In this document: piece by piece, positions 10,581 through 20,468 of the stretch
How the letters are laid out: every line of letters starts with the position of its first letter
How positions within the stretch are numbered: the first letter of the stretch is position 1
From: Leishmania donovani
Lineage: Eukaryota; Euglenozoa; Kinetoplastea; Trypanosomatida; Trypanosomatidae
Reading direction: 5' to 3'
Assembly: GCF_000227135.1 (NCBI RefSeq)
Contig: NC_018261.1
Span: forward strand, 493,263 to 557,262
Length of the DNA stretch: 64,000 nt
Made by a program: the position numbers and the translations under genes
Notes under the pieces: model-generated
Databases searched by the model: none
What the model was told of the DNA's origin: nothing
The model's input: only the letters and a program-made list of their open reading frames with translations

Positions 10581-11989
10581 TCGCATACGCGATCACTCGA
10601 GCACTCGATACGCTTTTTACGTAACGAACGAACAACAACAAAACGCCAGAGCGAACAGTGAGCGAGGAGATCTTAACGGTACACGGCTGCTGCCTGCGTG
10701 CGAGTGTGTCTGCGCTGGTTGACCTCGCCTGCACAGGCGCGGCAGAATACCGGCGGGACCAATTTCGTAGAGCTGGCGAGCAGGAAAAGGAACAAAAATG
10801 GAGAAGATAAGCCTTGCGCTTCGCTTTTCAGTGCCTTGTCGCCACATATACCTGCACGCCCAACGTGAGCTGCAGCTGAAGTGCACGTGCTGGTGTGGGT
10901 ATCGATTTCCAAGCGAGAGAGAGAAACAGGGCAGAGAGGGATGCTGGGTGCCGTGTAAATGAGGGATGGGGAGCTGCGCCCGAGCAGCAGCACCGCAGGC
11001 AACAGAGGTACACGCGCGCAGAAATACACACTCACGCAAACAGAAAGGCAGCCTGGCTTGGCACCAAGGGCACGCACCGGCAAACAGAAAACAAAACAAA
11101 AAGGCGGGATGCAAAGAGTGCCGTTCTACTTCGTCACGGAGGGCTATAGGGTATGTAAAGAGAGAGGGAGGGGGAGAAGACCGCATCGAAGGAGAACCCC
11201 CCGTGATAGATGATTAGGACACGCAGAAGGAGCTATAGGGCAAAACAACAACAAACAGAAAGTCATCCACAAAAAAAGACGCCTGCGCGTATGCATACAC
11301 ACAAAGTTCAGCTCAGCTCAGCTTAGCTCGGTTCCAAGTACAGCAGGGGGCAATAAAACGCGAGCGCCACCGTTCGCACGCGTGTGCGCCCACGAAAAGT
11401 GCAACGAAAAGCCTAGGAGAGTTGTGAAGAGGGATCAGTTTTTTTCTTTTGTGTGTGGTGGAGGGGTAGAGGGCAGAGAGAGAGACAGAGGAGGCCGATG
11501 CTATGCGAGTGGCTGTGTGATGCACGCGTACACAGGCACTGCGTGAGAATGGAAGCACCTCAACATGCGCATCAATGATGGATGGTAGAAAGAGCGAGGT
11601 ATTAAGAAATACAGACGCGGAGAGAGGCAGAGTGAAGGGAGGCGAATACGAAAATGGTATAGCATCAACAGAGACAGAGGAGGTAAATCCTCTGAGTGCC
11701 TACCCAGTCAGGTGTGTGGGAGAACGGGGGGTGGATGCCTTGACAAGAGGCCAGCAAGGAAACGTATCAGCCATCAGCGAGTGAGATACGTCTGCTCGCA
11801 GAGCGATTCCCGCTTCGCGGCAGAGACGAGACGTCGCGATAGAGGGCAAAGAAAGAGGTTGTCGGATGACAAGTCGGGAGGTGCAATGTGCGTCACGTAC
11901 ATCTCCGATTCCTCCACGTGCCCCGCACGTCTGGGCGGCACACTACCGAAGTACCACGTTGAGAACGGCGTATACACATACAAATACAA

Positions 11990-12014
11990 ACACACACACA
12001 CACACACACATATG

Positions 12015-12045
<31 letters not shown>

Positions 12046-12058
12046 ATGTATATGTATG
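11990..12058. repeat. (CA)n followed by TA/TG-rich compound microsatellite
   Basis: About 21 bases of CA repeat run straight into roughly 45 bases of alternating TA with TG interruptions. The alternating purine-pyrimidine tract could adopt non-B DNA. Confidence 0.95.
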
Positions 12059-12841
12059 CAGATATTGGCATTGCGACCGTTGTTCCTCTGCCGTCCTTAT
12101 CTCCTCGTCTGCATGGAGAATGGCACGGTCGGGGAGAGGTAGAGCACCGCTGTTGATCGCTGCCGCTCCCTCGACGCGTCGTGCGCGTTCACTTTGCGTG
12201 TCTCTTTTGGAATTTGTTTTCTCCCCCGGACTTCTGTCAGTGGCGCACACATGGATCGCATCTCCATCCCCACCCCTCCATGCGTACATCACGGATACAG
12301 GAACAGAGCGTACGCATGAAGGACGGAGTGATGACAAGAGCAATCGCCTGCTGCCTCCTTGGATGCAGGGGTGGCCGTAGAGCAAGATCGCCCACCTACG
12401 AACACGCTTGATCGCAGTGGCAGCAGGCACAGAGGCAAGAGTCACGCCCCACGCGCGTCGGCTTGCGGAGGGAGGGGGAGGGAGAGGGAAGACAGCAGGG
12501 ACCCGCGCATTTAAGTGGAGGTCGACGTGGACGGCGTGAAGGGTGTGCCACTGCGCCACAGTAAAAGAGATGCTCGCGTACGAACGCGCGCTGACGCACA
12601 TCTCCTTCAAGAGAGAGAAGCGTCCGATATGTCTGGTGGTCTCCGTAATGACGTGTGGCTGAGTCGGGCGCCGGTAGAGGAAGAGAGCGATGGCGACGGC
12701 GATGATGAAATTGCATGGTAGGAGAGGAGCCGCGTGTACGCTAACAAAATAGAGGGGAGAAACAAAGGAGGTAAGCGTGCGAGGAAACGAAAGCGTCGCC
12801 GTAATGAGGGAGTGGCGATGGCGGAGGGTGAGCGCACGCCT

Positions 12842-12865
12842 CACACACACACACACACACACACA
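12842..12865. repeat. (CA)n microsatellite
   Basis: Uninterrupted CA dinucleotide run of about 24 bases between the acyltransferase and the pirin remnant. Confidence 0.95.
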
Positions 12866-13149
12866 AAGAGCTGAGAATCCTTACAAGGGCAGGTGAGAAG
12901 GTGCGAAGACGTCTGCACTCAATCGCCGATGGCACACCACCCACTGTTGGCCATTTCATTTCCCTTCCAGAGCCTTCTTGTGCGTCCGGCTTCTTCCTCG
13001 GCGCGAGTTCCTTGCGCGTTTCCACGTGCACTGCGTCAGGCGGCATATCGCGGGGTGCACGTGATCACTGGTTTCTTAACAAACGCCGCCAAACCGGGTG
13101 CAGCGGTGGGACTTCGAAACACTCCGGAATTTCTGCTCGCGTGCTGACC

Positions 13150-13760
13150 ACGAATGGGCCTCGCTACATTACAGGCTCGCCGATGAGCCCGCTCCTGTAG
13201 CTCAAGTAACTCTGCTGACTTGTCGATGACGTCCAGCACCAGTGGAGTGCCAGCGGCGCCATGGCTGCCGCCTCCTTCCAGAGCTTGAAGTACGGCGTGC
13301 ACATTTTTTTCTTGCGCTTCAGGCTCACCCACACACATGTGGAACAACTGCACAGTGTTGGGCTTGCTCGCGTGCAGCAGGAGGAGCATCTCCGCGTGCT
13401 GCACGCCACCGCCAGCCGTGAGCCACTGCGTATTGTCCCCTTGCAGTAGTGGGCTGTGAACTTATGGGCGTCAGAGTGGTCCACCAGGCCGGCGCGGGTG
13501 AGCGCGATGGGCTTGAAACGACACCGCGGGTGCGTCAGGAAGCCTCGGGGGGGGGGGGAGGAGGGACGATGGTGCCGTGGTACGCGCCCCAGCCATCGTG
13601 ATAGCCGACATCGCGGCCGGTGTCGTGACCGCGCAGCAACCTCGGATCTGGGGCCAAGCAAATTTTTTGTGCACGCCAGATACGCGTTGCTGTTGCTCCC
13701 GCAAGCAGCAAAAGGGATCAAACGTGAAGGGGTCACTGCCGAGTGTGAGGTCGTCAAGCA
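13150..13760 (-). pseudogene. Decayed pirin-family (cupin) gene
   Basis: Broken minus-strand gene with pirin signature pieces in order. Near 13545-13505 is GFLTHPRCRF, matching the pirin GFPxHPHRGF metal-binding block. Near 13480-13440 is DHSDAH, matching its xHxDS block. Near 13440-13395 in the next frame is TQWLTAGGGVQHAEM, matching the diagnostic QWMTAGxGxxHSEM block. Then comes KPNTVQLFHM, matching the PNxxELFQIW strand, and, after another shift near 13330, KKKMCTPYFKLW, matching the KxxxPxFxxLW turn. At least two frameshifts separate these pieces, and no initiator or C-terminal cupin domain is evident. Intact pirins are ~230-300 residue Fe-binding bicupins acting as redox sensors or quercetinases. 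The metal-ligand region is partly damaged (HPHRGF became HPRCRF). Outer boundaries are approximate. Confidence 0.78.
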
Positions 13761-13770
13761 CGACCGCTTC

Positions 13771-14619
13771 CTGAGCAGCCGTTGCGGGAAACCGCCGACA
13801 TGGCGACGGCGACGAATGCGTTTGTGTGCGTGTGAGGGACGGTCAAGAAGCGTCGAGAAGCTGGGGAAGTCGGGCCTTTCCAGGCCGAGGCAACGTGCAA
13901 GACGAGGAGGATGGCGAGCACGACGGATGCGAATGGAGGCGTTGTGGTGAGATGGGTGGCGGTTGGGACTTCTGCAACGCAGCTGCTACAGAGAAAGAAC
14001 ACGAGACGAGGATCCTTACGTGAGGCTGAAGCAAAAGCACGCGCAGGCGCGTGCAGAGAGAGAGAGAGACTGAGGCCGTTGCCGTGTGCGGTGTTGGTGG
14101 TGGGGAGGGGAGAGGGGGGAGGATGAGCAGGAGCACAGTGTAATACACAGTGCAACAACGCGACACAACACAACGCCGACGGTGCACGGGAGGAGAGGCG
14201 CAAACACAGAGACAAGAGCAGCAAAATAGAAAAAAAAACATGCCGCGCCTGAAGGGAGTGAGGAAGGGAGGGAGGGAAGTGCATAGAGTAGTAGGCGCAT
14301 GTGGAGCTTTCGGGGAGCCGCTAGGAGAGAGAGCGCGCATCCGTGTGCGGCAAGCGTGTGGTCCCCTCCTGCTTCCCCCAATGTACAGCGGGGGCTCCTC
14401 GGCTGATGCGCAGCTAAGATATGATCCACAAAGCCCCGCACATGGTGCGCGTCTGTTGTGAGTGCACATGTGGGCACGTGCGATCGTGACTAGTACAAAA
14501 AGCGGAGCGCGAAGCATCAAACCATACCCCTTATCGCAGCCGTGAGGGTGGGGGGAGGGGGAACAGTTGGAAACACGAAGACAGCCACAAGTACATAAAT
14601 AAAACGAGAAGGGGGCGAG
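13771..14619. other. Spacer, no gene seen
   Basis: Sequence between the pirin remnant and the hypothetical gene at 14620-16290. It is mostly purine-rich on the plus strand (14055-14135 and 14255-14285), with no convincing open frame or known element. It would include the 3'UTR of the 14620-16290 gene. Confidence 0.5.
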
Positions 14620-16290
14620 CTACGTGAAGATGAGAGAGACGCCGAACACCCGCCAAAGCGAGCACTGGAGTGCGTGCAGAGCCAAGCGACACTCCTTCTT
14701 GTTCGCGAATTCAATGCAGAAGGCTCTCAACTCGGCGCGGTACTCCATGCATGTCGTGTCGAACAGACCGGTGAACAAGCTCTTCACCAGCGGCGTCGAC
14801 ACCATCACATTCGGCCCGAGCAGCAGCTTCGCAGTGATGCGGCGTGGGTCGTGCGGGGCTGGCTTCGCGATGAGACAGAGCCGCTGCCGCCGGGAAGCTT
14901 CTTCCAGCGCATCCCACCATGCCGCGTCACCACAGTCAAGCTCGCCCTGCGGCTTTGTTGTCTCTTCCATGGCTAGACCAGTGGCTCCGTCACTTGCCAG
15001 CGCCCCTACCACCTTTTCGCTCCGCGCAGGGGAGAGGTGGCCCTCGCTTAGCGTCACCGATGCCTGTGTGTCTCGCCGATAGGATGCGATGATATCCGCT
15101 ACAGAGACGCCATCCGCCCAGCGGAGAAACACGCCGGCCGCTTCGGCGGTCGTGAATTGCACGCTCACAATCACGCGAGCTGTGGCGGTGGAGGGGGCGC
15201 CTGCAGATGCGCTGCTTTCGCGCGTCTCGAGGTGCTCGACGGCACCAAAGCGATGCGCGTAGTGGTACAGGAGGTCATCCAGCACGCAAGGCAGGAACGA
15301 CAGTGCAGCGATGCAGTCGTCGGCGTGTGCAGCCTTGACAGCACTGACGGCGTCGCCGCTACTTCGGCTGTGGGAGGTATACGAGTACGAGTGCGAGCAC
15401 GATGACACAGACGCCTCGTGGGAGTGCGGCAGCGGACGTGAAGGTAGCACGGAGGGGGAGGACAAAGAGAAGAGAGAGGAATGCATCTGCGGCTCGGCAA
15501 CCTTGCTGTCTTTGCCCCACGACGGAAAAACCGAAAGAGGAGGGCCGCCCTTCAGCACCGGGAGATGATTGTGGGCACTAGACGCAGTGGTGGCGCTGCT
15601 GGTGGCGATGGTCGGTGGTGTCGACAACGATGGGAAGGCGGGCGCGGATACTGTGAGAAGCACGCGGCGGTACCCTGCGGTAGACGGTGGTGCCTCCAAC
15701 TGCTTAGACAACCCCTCCAGCTCATCCGCACAGCACGTGGAGTACGCCTCCCAATAGGTGTTCCATGTTTCCAGCTGCACCATCGCCGGCGGAGCCAGAA
15801 AGGCGGGCAGGAAAGCTGCTGGTGGCACCAGAGCACCCTTCACCCTCGGAAGGAAAACAGTCCTCAACGCGCTGCCGCCATGGATGCTGCGGAGAACTTT
15901 CCATGGGTGAGGCTGTATGTAACGTGCTGCGACAGCTGCCTTGGCCTCAGCCGCACCTATCGCTGTTGCTTCCTCTTCACCAGGCGCTCCTGTCGGCGCG
16001 GACCGGCGTGGGCGTGACGAGGCTGGCGGCTCAGATGGTGCTTGAAGCGACAAATAAAAGCAGCCGCGGCGCCATTGAGCGGCAGCGAAGCGCTGCTGCA
16101 CGGTGCTCCATCCGGCGGCAGTTGCGTCGCTCAACGCAGCGTCCGCATTCGTAAGCAACACAGGTGGTGTGTGGCGCGGGAGGCCTCGTAAAGGTAATCC
16201 CAGCGAATCGGCCACAGCAGGCGACCGGGGGCGCTTGCGCGCCGACGCCAACCCGTTCACATCCGTCTCGGGGGGAGGAGTGGAATGCAT
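14620..16290 (-). CDS. Conserved-looking hypothetical protein
   Basis: A 556-residue protein of unrecognised family. The open frame continues upstream to 16446 but only from a GTG, so the first ATG (MHSTPPPETD) is used. The N-terminal ~110 residues are polar and contain KRPR-type basic runs. A more ordered part with aromatic residues (WNTYWEAYSTC) follows, then a Ser-rich linker. A final ordered region ends in the hydrophobic stretch LWRVFGVSLIF. The segment AFCIEFANKKECRLALHALQ near the C-terminus looks like the RNP1 strand and second helix of an RRM, which could indicate an RNA-binding fold, but other RRM landmarks are not obvious. Third-position GC-rich codon use matches neighbours. No function is assigned. 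Confidence 0.75.
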   Translation of the reverse strand: MHSTPPPETDVNGLASARKRPRSPAVADSLGLPLRGLPRHTPPVLLTNADAALSDATAAGWSTVQQRFAAAQWRRGCFYLSLQAPSEPPASSRPRRSAPTGAPGEEEATAIGAAEAKAAVAARYIQPHPWKVLRSIHGGSALRTVFLPRVKGALVPPAAFLPAFLAPPAMVQLETWNTYWEAYSTCCADELEGLSKQLEAPPSTAGYRRVLLTVSAPAFPSLSTPPTIATSSATTASSAHNHLPVLKGGPPLSVFPSWGKDSKVAEPQMHSSLFSLSSPSVLPSRPLPHSHEASVSSCSHSYSYTSHSRSSGDAVSAVKAAHADDCIAALSFLPCVLDDLLYHYAHRFGAVEHLETRESSASAGAPSTATARVIVSVQFTTAEAAGVFLRWADGVSVADIIASYRRDTQASVTLSEGHLSPARSEKVVGALASDGATGLAMEETTKPQGELDCGDAAWWDALEEASRRQRLCLIAKPAPHDPRRITAKLLLGPNVMVSTPLVKSLFTGLFDTTCMEYRAELRAFCIEFANKKECRLALHALQCSLWRVFGVSLIFT

Positions 16291-17480
16291 GATGGCCAAA
16301 CTACTGCTTGCGGACTCTGCTGCAGATGGAGACAAATAAGCACGCGCGACAGCATGCCGCGAAACGAACAACGCCAAAGAACAGCAGCAACAGCGTTGCG
16401 GTGCGTATGTACTCGCAAATGAACGGCAAGGAGGCGCAGGCAGCACAGAGCACGGAGGTAAGCAGAGAGAAGGGGGAAGGGAAGAGGGTAGAGGGAAGAG
16501 AGACCCAGCGCAGAATGCGCAATGCCGAGGGAGGGTGGGCGAGCCAGCTGTTCCCCTTTTCGTGGGCCGCAGCAGCGATGCATGCGGCTCATGCGCAGAT
16601 ACGTTTCATCCACTAACGCCGACGATGGTGCGCTCCCGTCTCCACCTCATGCCGCTTGTTCCCTTGTCGGAGTTGTTGAAGGCTGTCCAGTGAGCCGAAG
16701 GGAAGCGAGGAAGCGGGACTATGAGCTGAGTCGAAGATGCGCGCGAGATTGCGATGCACAGTGAAGCAGGTAGAAGAGGAGGGGAAGAATCGGGACGAGA
16801 GCATCGAAAGAAAAGGCGCATGCGCTGAACACCGCGCGCTTTTCATGCGTCCCTCGACTGTCCTGCTTACCGTCGACGCAGAGCGTGTATCTTTCTCATC
16901 GTATTATACGGTCGCGGGGCCGCGCGCATCAGTTCGAGCGTCTGTGCCCGCGTGGGTGTATGTGCATGCACATGAAGGCAGCAGGATGAAGGTAAGAGAC
17001 CACTGGCAGAGAGGCTGTGGGTGCATGGCACTGCGCCATCGTTCACATTCCAGAGGGGGGAAAAAAAAGAGCAGCTCAAACGTAGACACGTGAGAATCTC
17101 TCACGTTACACGGACAGTGCCACATCTGTGCCCTCCTCCTGTCAACCGTACACATGCGTGGCCATGCAGGCAGACCCCACCACGCTACCCTCGTTGTTCT
17201 GCTTTCCACTTCATGGTGTTTCTCGAAGTAACGTCATAGAACCAGCTATTCTCGCCGTGGCGGTGCAAGCGGCGGCGTTACGACGGAAACGAGCCGAAAA
17301 GCGGAGCTGAGAGAAGAGAGGGTATTTCGCCACACCCTCGCCGAGCCAGCAATCCGTTGACACCTCGTGACAAAGACTCGGGTGAAGAAGCGTGGCAGAT
17401 ATCCGCGCGCGTCCGAGTGGCCGTAGAAGGACGCAGGGTCGGCGTAGGAGTGAAAGAGCACAGCTCAGAGCATACGCGCG
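16291..17480. other. Spacer, no gene seen
   Basis: About 1.2 kb between the hypothetical gene start and the SBDS stop codon. A purine-rich plus-strand block at about 16460-16505 gives a coding-strand polypyrimidine tract that could direct splicing of the hypothetical gene's mRNA. An eight-base A run lies near 17061. No gene or retroposon recognised. Confidence 0.5.
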
Positions 17481-19088
17481 CTAGTTCAACTGCTCCTCCG
17501 CCTCCTCGTCTTCGCCGTAGTCAAAGTCTTCTTCATGCCAGTCGTTGCCGCCCTGCTGCATCTGCGTCTCCTGCTGCTTCTTGGCGCGCTGCTTGCGGTT
17601 GCCCATCAGTTCCTCGTCGCTGTCGCTGAAGGCCCCCTCTGCCCCCGGCTTCGCCTTCTTTGCTGCGGCCACCTTTTTGCTCTTCGCGTTTTTCCTCCCC
17701 TTCTTTCCCTTTCCGTCGTTGTCATCGTCTTCAACCGCTGCGGCACCACCGCCGGCCTTCCTTCCCCCTGCGCCTTGGCTTTGGTAAGGGCCGCCGCCTG
17801 TGCCGCTGGCGTTCTTCTTCCTCTTGCCTCTGCCACCGCGGCCGCGGCCCCCATCATCGTCGCTGTCGTCTTGGAGGTCATGTGAGGGGTCCAGGCCAAG
17901 CTGCTGTAACCCAACTGCGATGTCGTGGTCGACCCCCAAGCCACCGTCCGCAGCACCGTCCGTGCCGCTGTCTAGTAGATCGTCGTCATCGCTGTCGTTG
18001 CGCTGCCGACCTCGGTGGCCGCGTCGCGTGGCACCCTTCGCCTTGCTCGTGCGGCCCCGCTTGCCTTCACCGTCGCTGTGGTGCTGCCCACTAGAGGCGT
18101 TATCCGCGCCCTGACCGAGGTTGCTGCTCATGCCTGTCCCACCACCGCGGCCATCACTGCGGCCACCGCTGACCCCGCCAGCGGACGACGACGATGGGGC
18201 GGCTGCCGCGCGTCTCGAGCCAGCCGTGGTAGCCTTTTCCTCTGCAAGTCCTGGTTGCGCGTTGGCGTGCGAGACGGCGTTGACGTCAAACAGAACATCC
18301 GAATCACCCACCTCCGTCACGGCGGCTTCCACCATGTGGATTGTGCTTCCAGAGGGGAGCGCCTCCTTTACGAAGTGGTCGAGGTCACGGAACAGGTTTG
18401 GCTGCATCAGCAGCAGCAGCGCATGACCAAAATTGCCGTTGCCGCCGCCGCTAGTGCTGCCCGTTACCGAGTCGCTCACCACATCGGCTTCGTTGTCGCG
18501 GCACCAACCACGCAGCTTCTCGAGCGCCGCCTCGGACGTCGTCGTGCAGCGAATCTTCATGTTGGCCCGCGCGATGGGGAGAATGCCGGAGTCGATGAGG
18601 AGGTGAATGAGGCCCAGCGCTTGCTTCTTTACCGACTGATCGAGCTTCACGGCAGCCCCGATGGAGCGGAGTGCCTGCTCGACCACCTGCGGGGGGAAGG
18701 GGCGCTGCGTCTTGGTGTTGATGCACTTTTGCGAGATGATGACCGCAATGTCCTTGAACATTTCATCCACCTCCGCCGTGCGTTCCTGCTGCGCTACCTG
18801 CAGTTCACCGTGGTCCAGCATGTACTTGATCGCTTCCGCTTCCGTCATCTCACTCCCAAAGACGGTCTGAATTTCCTTCTCCGAGGCGAGATAGCCACGA
18901 GCGACGTTCGCGAAAATGCGCTCGACCTGGAGTACCTCATCCAAGCGGCTCTCCGTACCGCTGCGGTACGAGATGACCTTGTTCTTGTAGCATGCAATCT
19001 CCAGCTTGACCCCGTTCTTTGAATACCGAACCACGGCGATGTTCGTGTGCCGTCGCTGCGACAGCGGAAACTGCATACGAGCGCTCAT
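17481..19088 (-). CDS. SBDS: Ribosome maturation protein SBDS/Sdo1 with long C-terminal extension
   Basis: A 535-residue SBDS family protein. SBDS works with the EFL1 GTPase to evict eIF6/Tif6 from the pre-60S subunit in the cytoplasm. The N-terminal FYSH domain is clear: residues near 15-40 read TNIAVVRYSKNG and EIACYKNKVISYRSG, followed by LDEVLQ and GELQV. The helical middle domain (EMFKDIAVIISQKCIN then RPFPPQVVEQALR) and the start of the C-terminal domain (QALGLIHLL, ARANMKIRC) follow. Human SBDS is 250 residues; here an inserted and extended C-terminal half adds about 285 residues of Gly/Ser/Asp/Lys-rich, probably disordered sequence with acidic and KGKKGRK-type basic blocks. Trypanosomatid SBDS proteins are known to carry such tails. 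The frame extends to 19100 only via GTG, so the ATG at 19088 was chosen. Confidence 0.95.
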   Translation of the reverse strand: MSARMQFPLSQRRHTNIAVVRYSKNGVKLEIACYKNKVISYRSGTESRLDEVLQVERIFANVARGYLASEKEIQTVFGSEMTEAEAIKYMLDHGELQVAQQERTAEVDEMFKDIAVIISQKCINTKTQRPFPPQVVEQALRSIGAAVKLDQSVKKQALGLIHLLIDSGILPIARANMKIRCTTTSEAALEKLRGWCRDNEADVVSDSVTGSTSGGGNGNFGHALLLLMQPNLFRDLDHFVKEALPSGSTIHMVEAAVTEVGDSDVLFDVNAVSHANAQPGLAEEKATTAGSRRAAAAPSSSSAGGVSGGRSDGRGGGTGMSSNLGQGADNASSGQHHSDGEGKRGRTSKAKGATRRGHRGRQRNDSDDDDLLDSGTDGAADGGLGVDHDIAVGLQQLGLDPSHDLQDDSDDDGGRGRGGRGKRKKNASGTGGGPYQSQGAGGRKAGGGAAAVEDDDNDGKGKKGRKNAKSKKVAAAKKAKPGAEGAFSDSDEELMGNRKQRAKKQQETQMQQGGNDWHEEDFDYGEDEEAEEQLN

Positions 19089-19486
19089 TATAGAAACCAC
19101 CAGTTCCAGTGCCCATATGACTTGGTCTGCTTGCGTGCAGTGTGTGCGTGTGTGTGTGTCGGGGGGAGGGAGCAGGTGAAGATGGACGATGACGATCTTC
19201 AGTTCCTCACAATTTTTTTTCGTGCTTAAAAGTTACGTGCACGATCGATGCGGTTAGTTACCGAAGGTGTTGATGACTAGCGGCAGACGACGAATGACCG
19301 AGGGTCACAGAGTGCGCGGACACACGACAAGGGTGAAGAGACGGCACAGCGCTGTACTTTTTTTTTGCTGTTGTTGTTGTTGTTACGCTTCGTCAGTTAA
19401 TACCGTTTTGCTCGGATGCGATGTTGCCTTCGATGACGACATCCAACGCAAAAGGTGATAGGATGCCTGATGTCGCTCTCTCTCTT

Positions 19487-19583
19487 GATATATATATATA
19501 TATACACCTATATAGATCGAGATATACACCTACATCTACACGTATATACGCATACACCTATATATATAGAGAGAGAGAGGTAT
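19487..19583. repeat. TA-rich microsatellite cluster
   Basis: A (TA)9 run at 19487-19504 is followed by shorter TA blocks mixed with CACCTA and GATATA units and ends in a (GA)n run near 19570-19580. Read directly from sequence. Confidence 0.9.
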
Positions 19584-19707
19584 AAGCAACGAAGAACAAC
19601 AAGCCGCGCGTTATTCAGAGGCGATGATGACGGGGAACACGTGCGCACCTTTATGTGTGCGTGACTGCAGCGGATTCGCAGAAAAAGCGGAGGTGAGGCG
19701 GAGAAAC

Positions 19708-19732
19708 GGGTGGGTGGGTGGGTGGGTGGGGG
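19708..19732 (+). repeat. (GGGT)n tract, G-quadruplex candidate
   Basis: Five consecutive GGGT units followed by GGGGG on the plus (non-coding) strand. Four or more G-triplets with single-base loops is the strongest class of G-quadruplex motif, so the DNA could fold in the non-template strand or block replication. Any RNA made from the minus gene strand would be C-rich and not fold this way. Confidence 0.85.
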
Positions 19733-20468
19733 TAACCAGAGAGGGATGGGGCAGGGGAAGAGGGGCGCACCGCATGGGTACTAGAGCAAAATAGTGCTCA
19801 TTGACGCGACGCGTGCAGCGGGCGCTCCCCCAGTTGCGTGATTGGCACACCACACGGCACTGCTGTCGCGGCTGCAGAACCTGGTGGAGAGGCGAAACGG
19901 GAAGGAGAAAGCACCATCCTCGCAGCGGTTGACTTGAACACTCATGTGCGTTTCTGTCACAGCCACGGCGGTTCGCCATCGTGCCTCCAGGTCGACGTCA
20001 GCATCAACGTTGACTTGGAGCGCAAGAGCGCACCTCGCCACCACTCTTTCCTTTTTCTTCCTTGTGTGTGCTTGTACGTCCATTGTTTTCACATTCAATG
20101 CCCATACGCTGCTTGAATGGGACGACGTGCAACAGTGTCATGTGCAATGCCGGAGCAAGATGAGCAACAAACTAAGAGGTAGAGGAGGAGCAACAAGAGA
20201 GAGAGAGAGACGCAACATCCACGGCAAAGAGAAAAGAGAACAAGATGCTTGTTGCACATCTATACAAGTACACGCCAGGCCGACACGAAAAGGGTATGTG
20301 GAAGCAAGGGGAAGGATAGCGCACGTCTGTGAGTTGAGGGAGACGGACAGGAGTGCATCACGCATCACTACACCTCGCCATCATCCATGTCTATACAGTA
20401 CATAACCAGCACACCGCCCTCTCTATCAAGCGATGCGCCACGTCCTCAGCCGGGGAGCGTGGCAGCGG

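Larger units (their letters stand above)
10500..13149. other. Long spacer rich in microsatellites
   Basis: About 2.6 kb between the acyltransferase start and the pirin remnant. It contains A-rich tracts, a CA/TA compound repeat at 11990-12058 and a (CA)n run at 12842-12865. Predicted open frames on both strands are repeat-derived (strings of Cys-Val or Thr-His), so I call no gene here. Confidence 0.55.
19089..20468. other. Spacer with TA repeats and a G-quadruplex candidate
   Basis: About 1.4 kb between the SBDS start and the SPEF1 stop codon. It contains TA-rich microsatellites (19487-19583), a (GGGT)n tract (19708-19732) and a nine-base T run near 19360. No gene seen. Confidence 0.55.
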
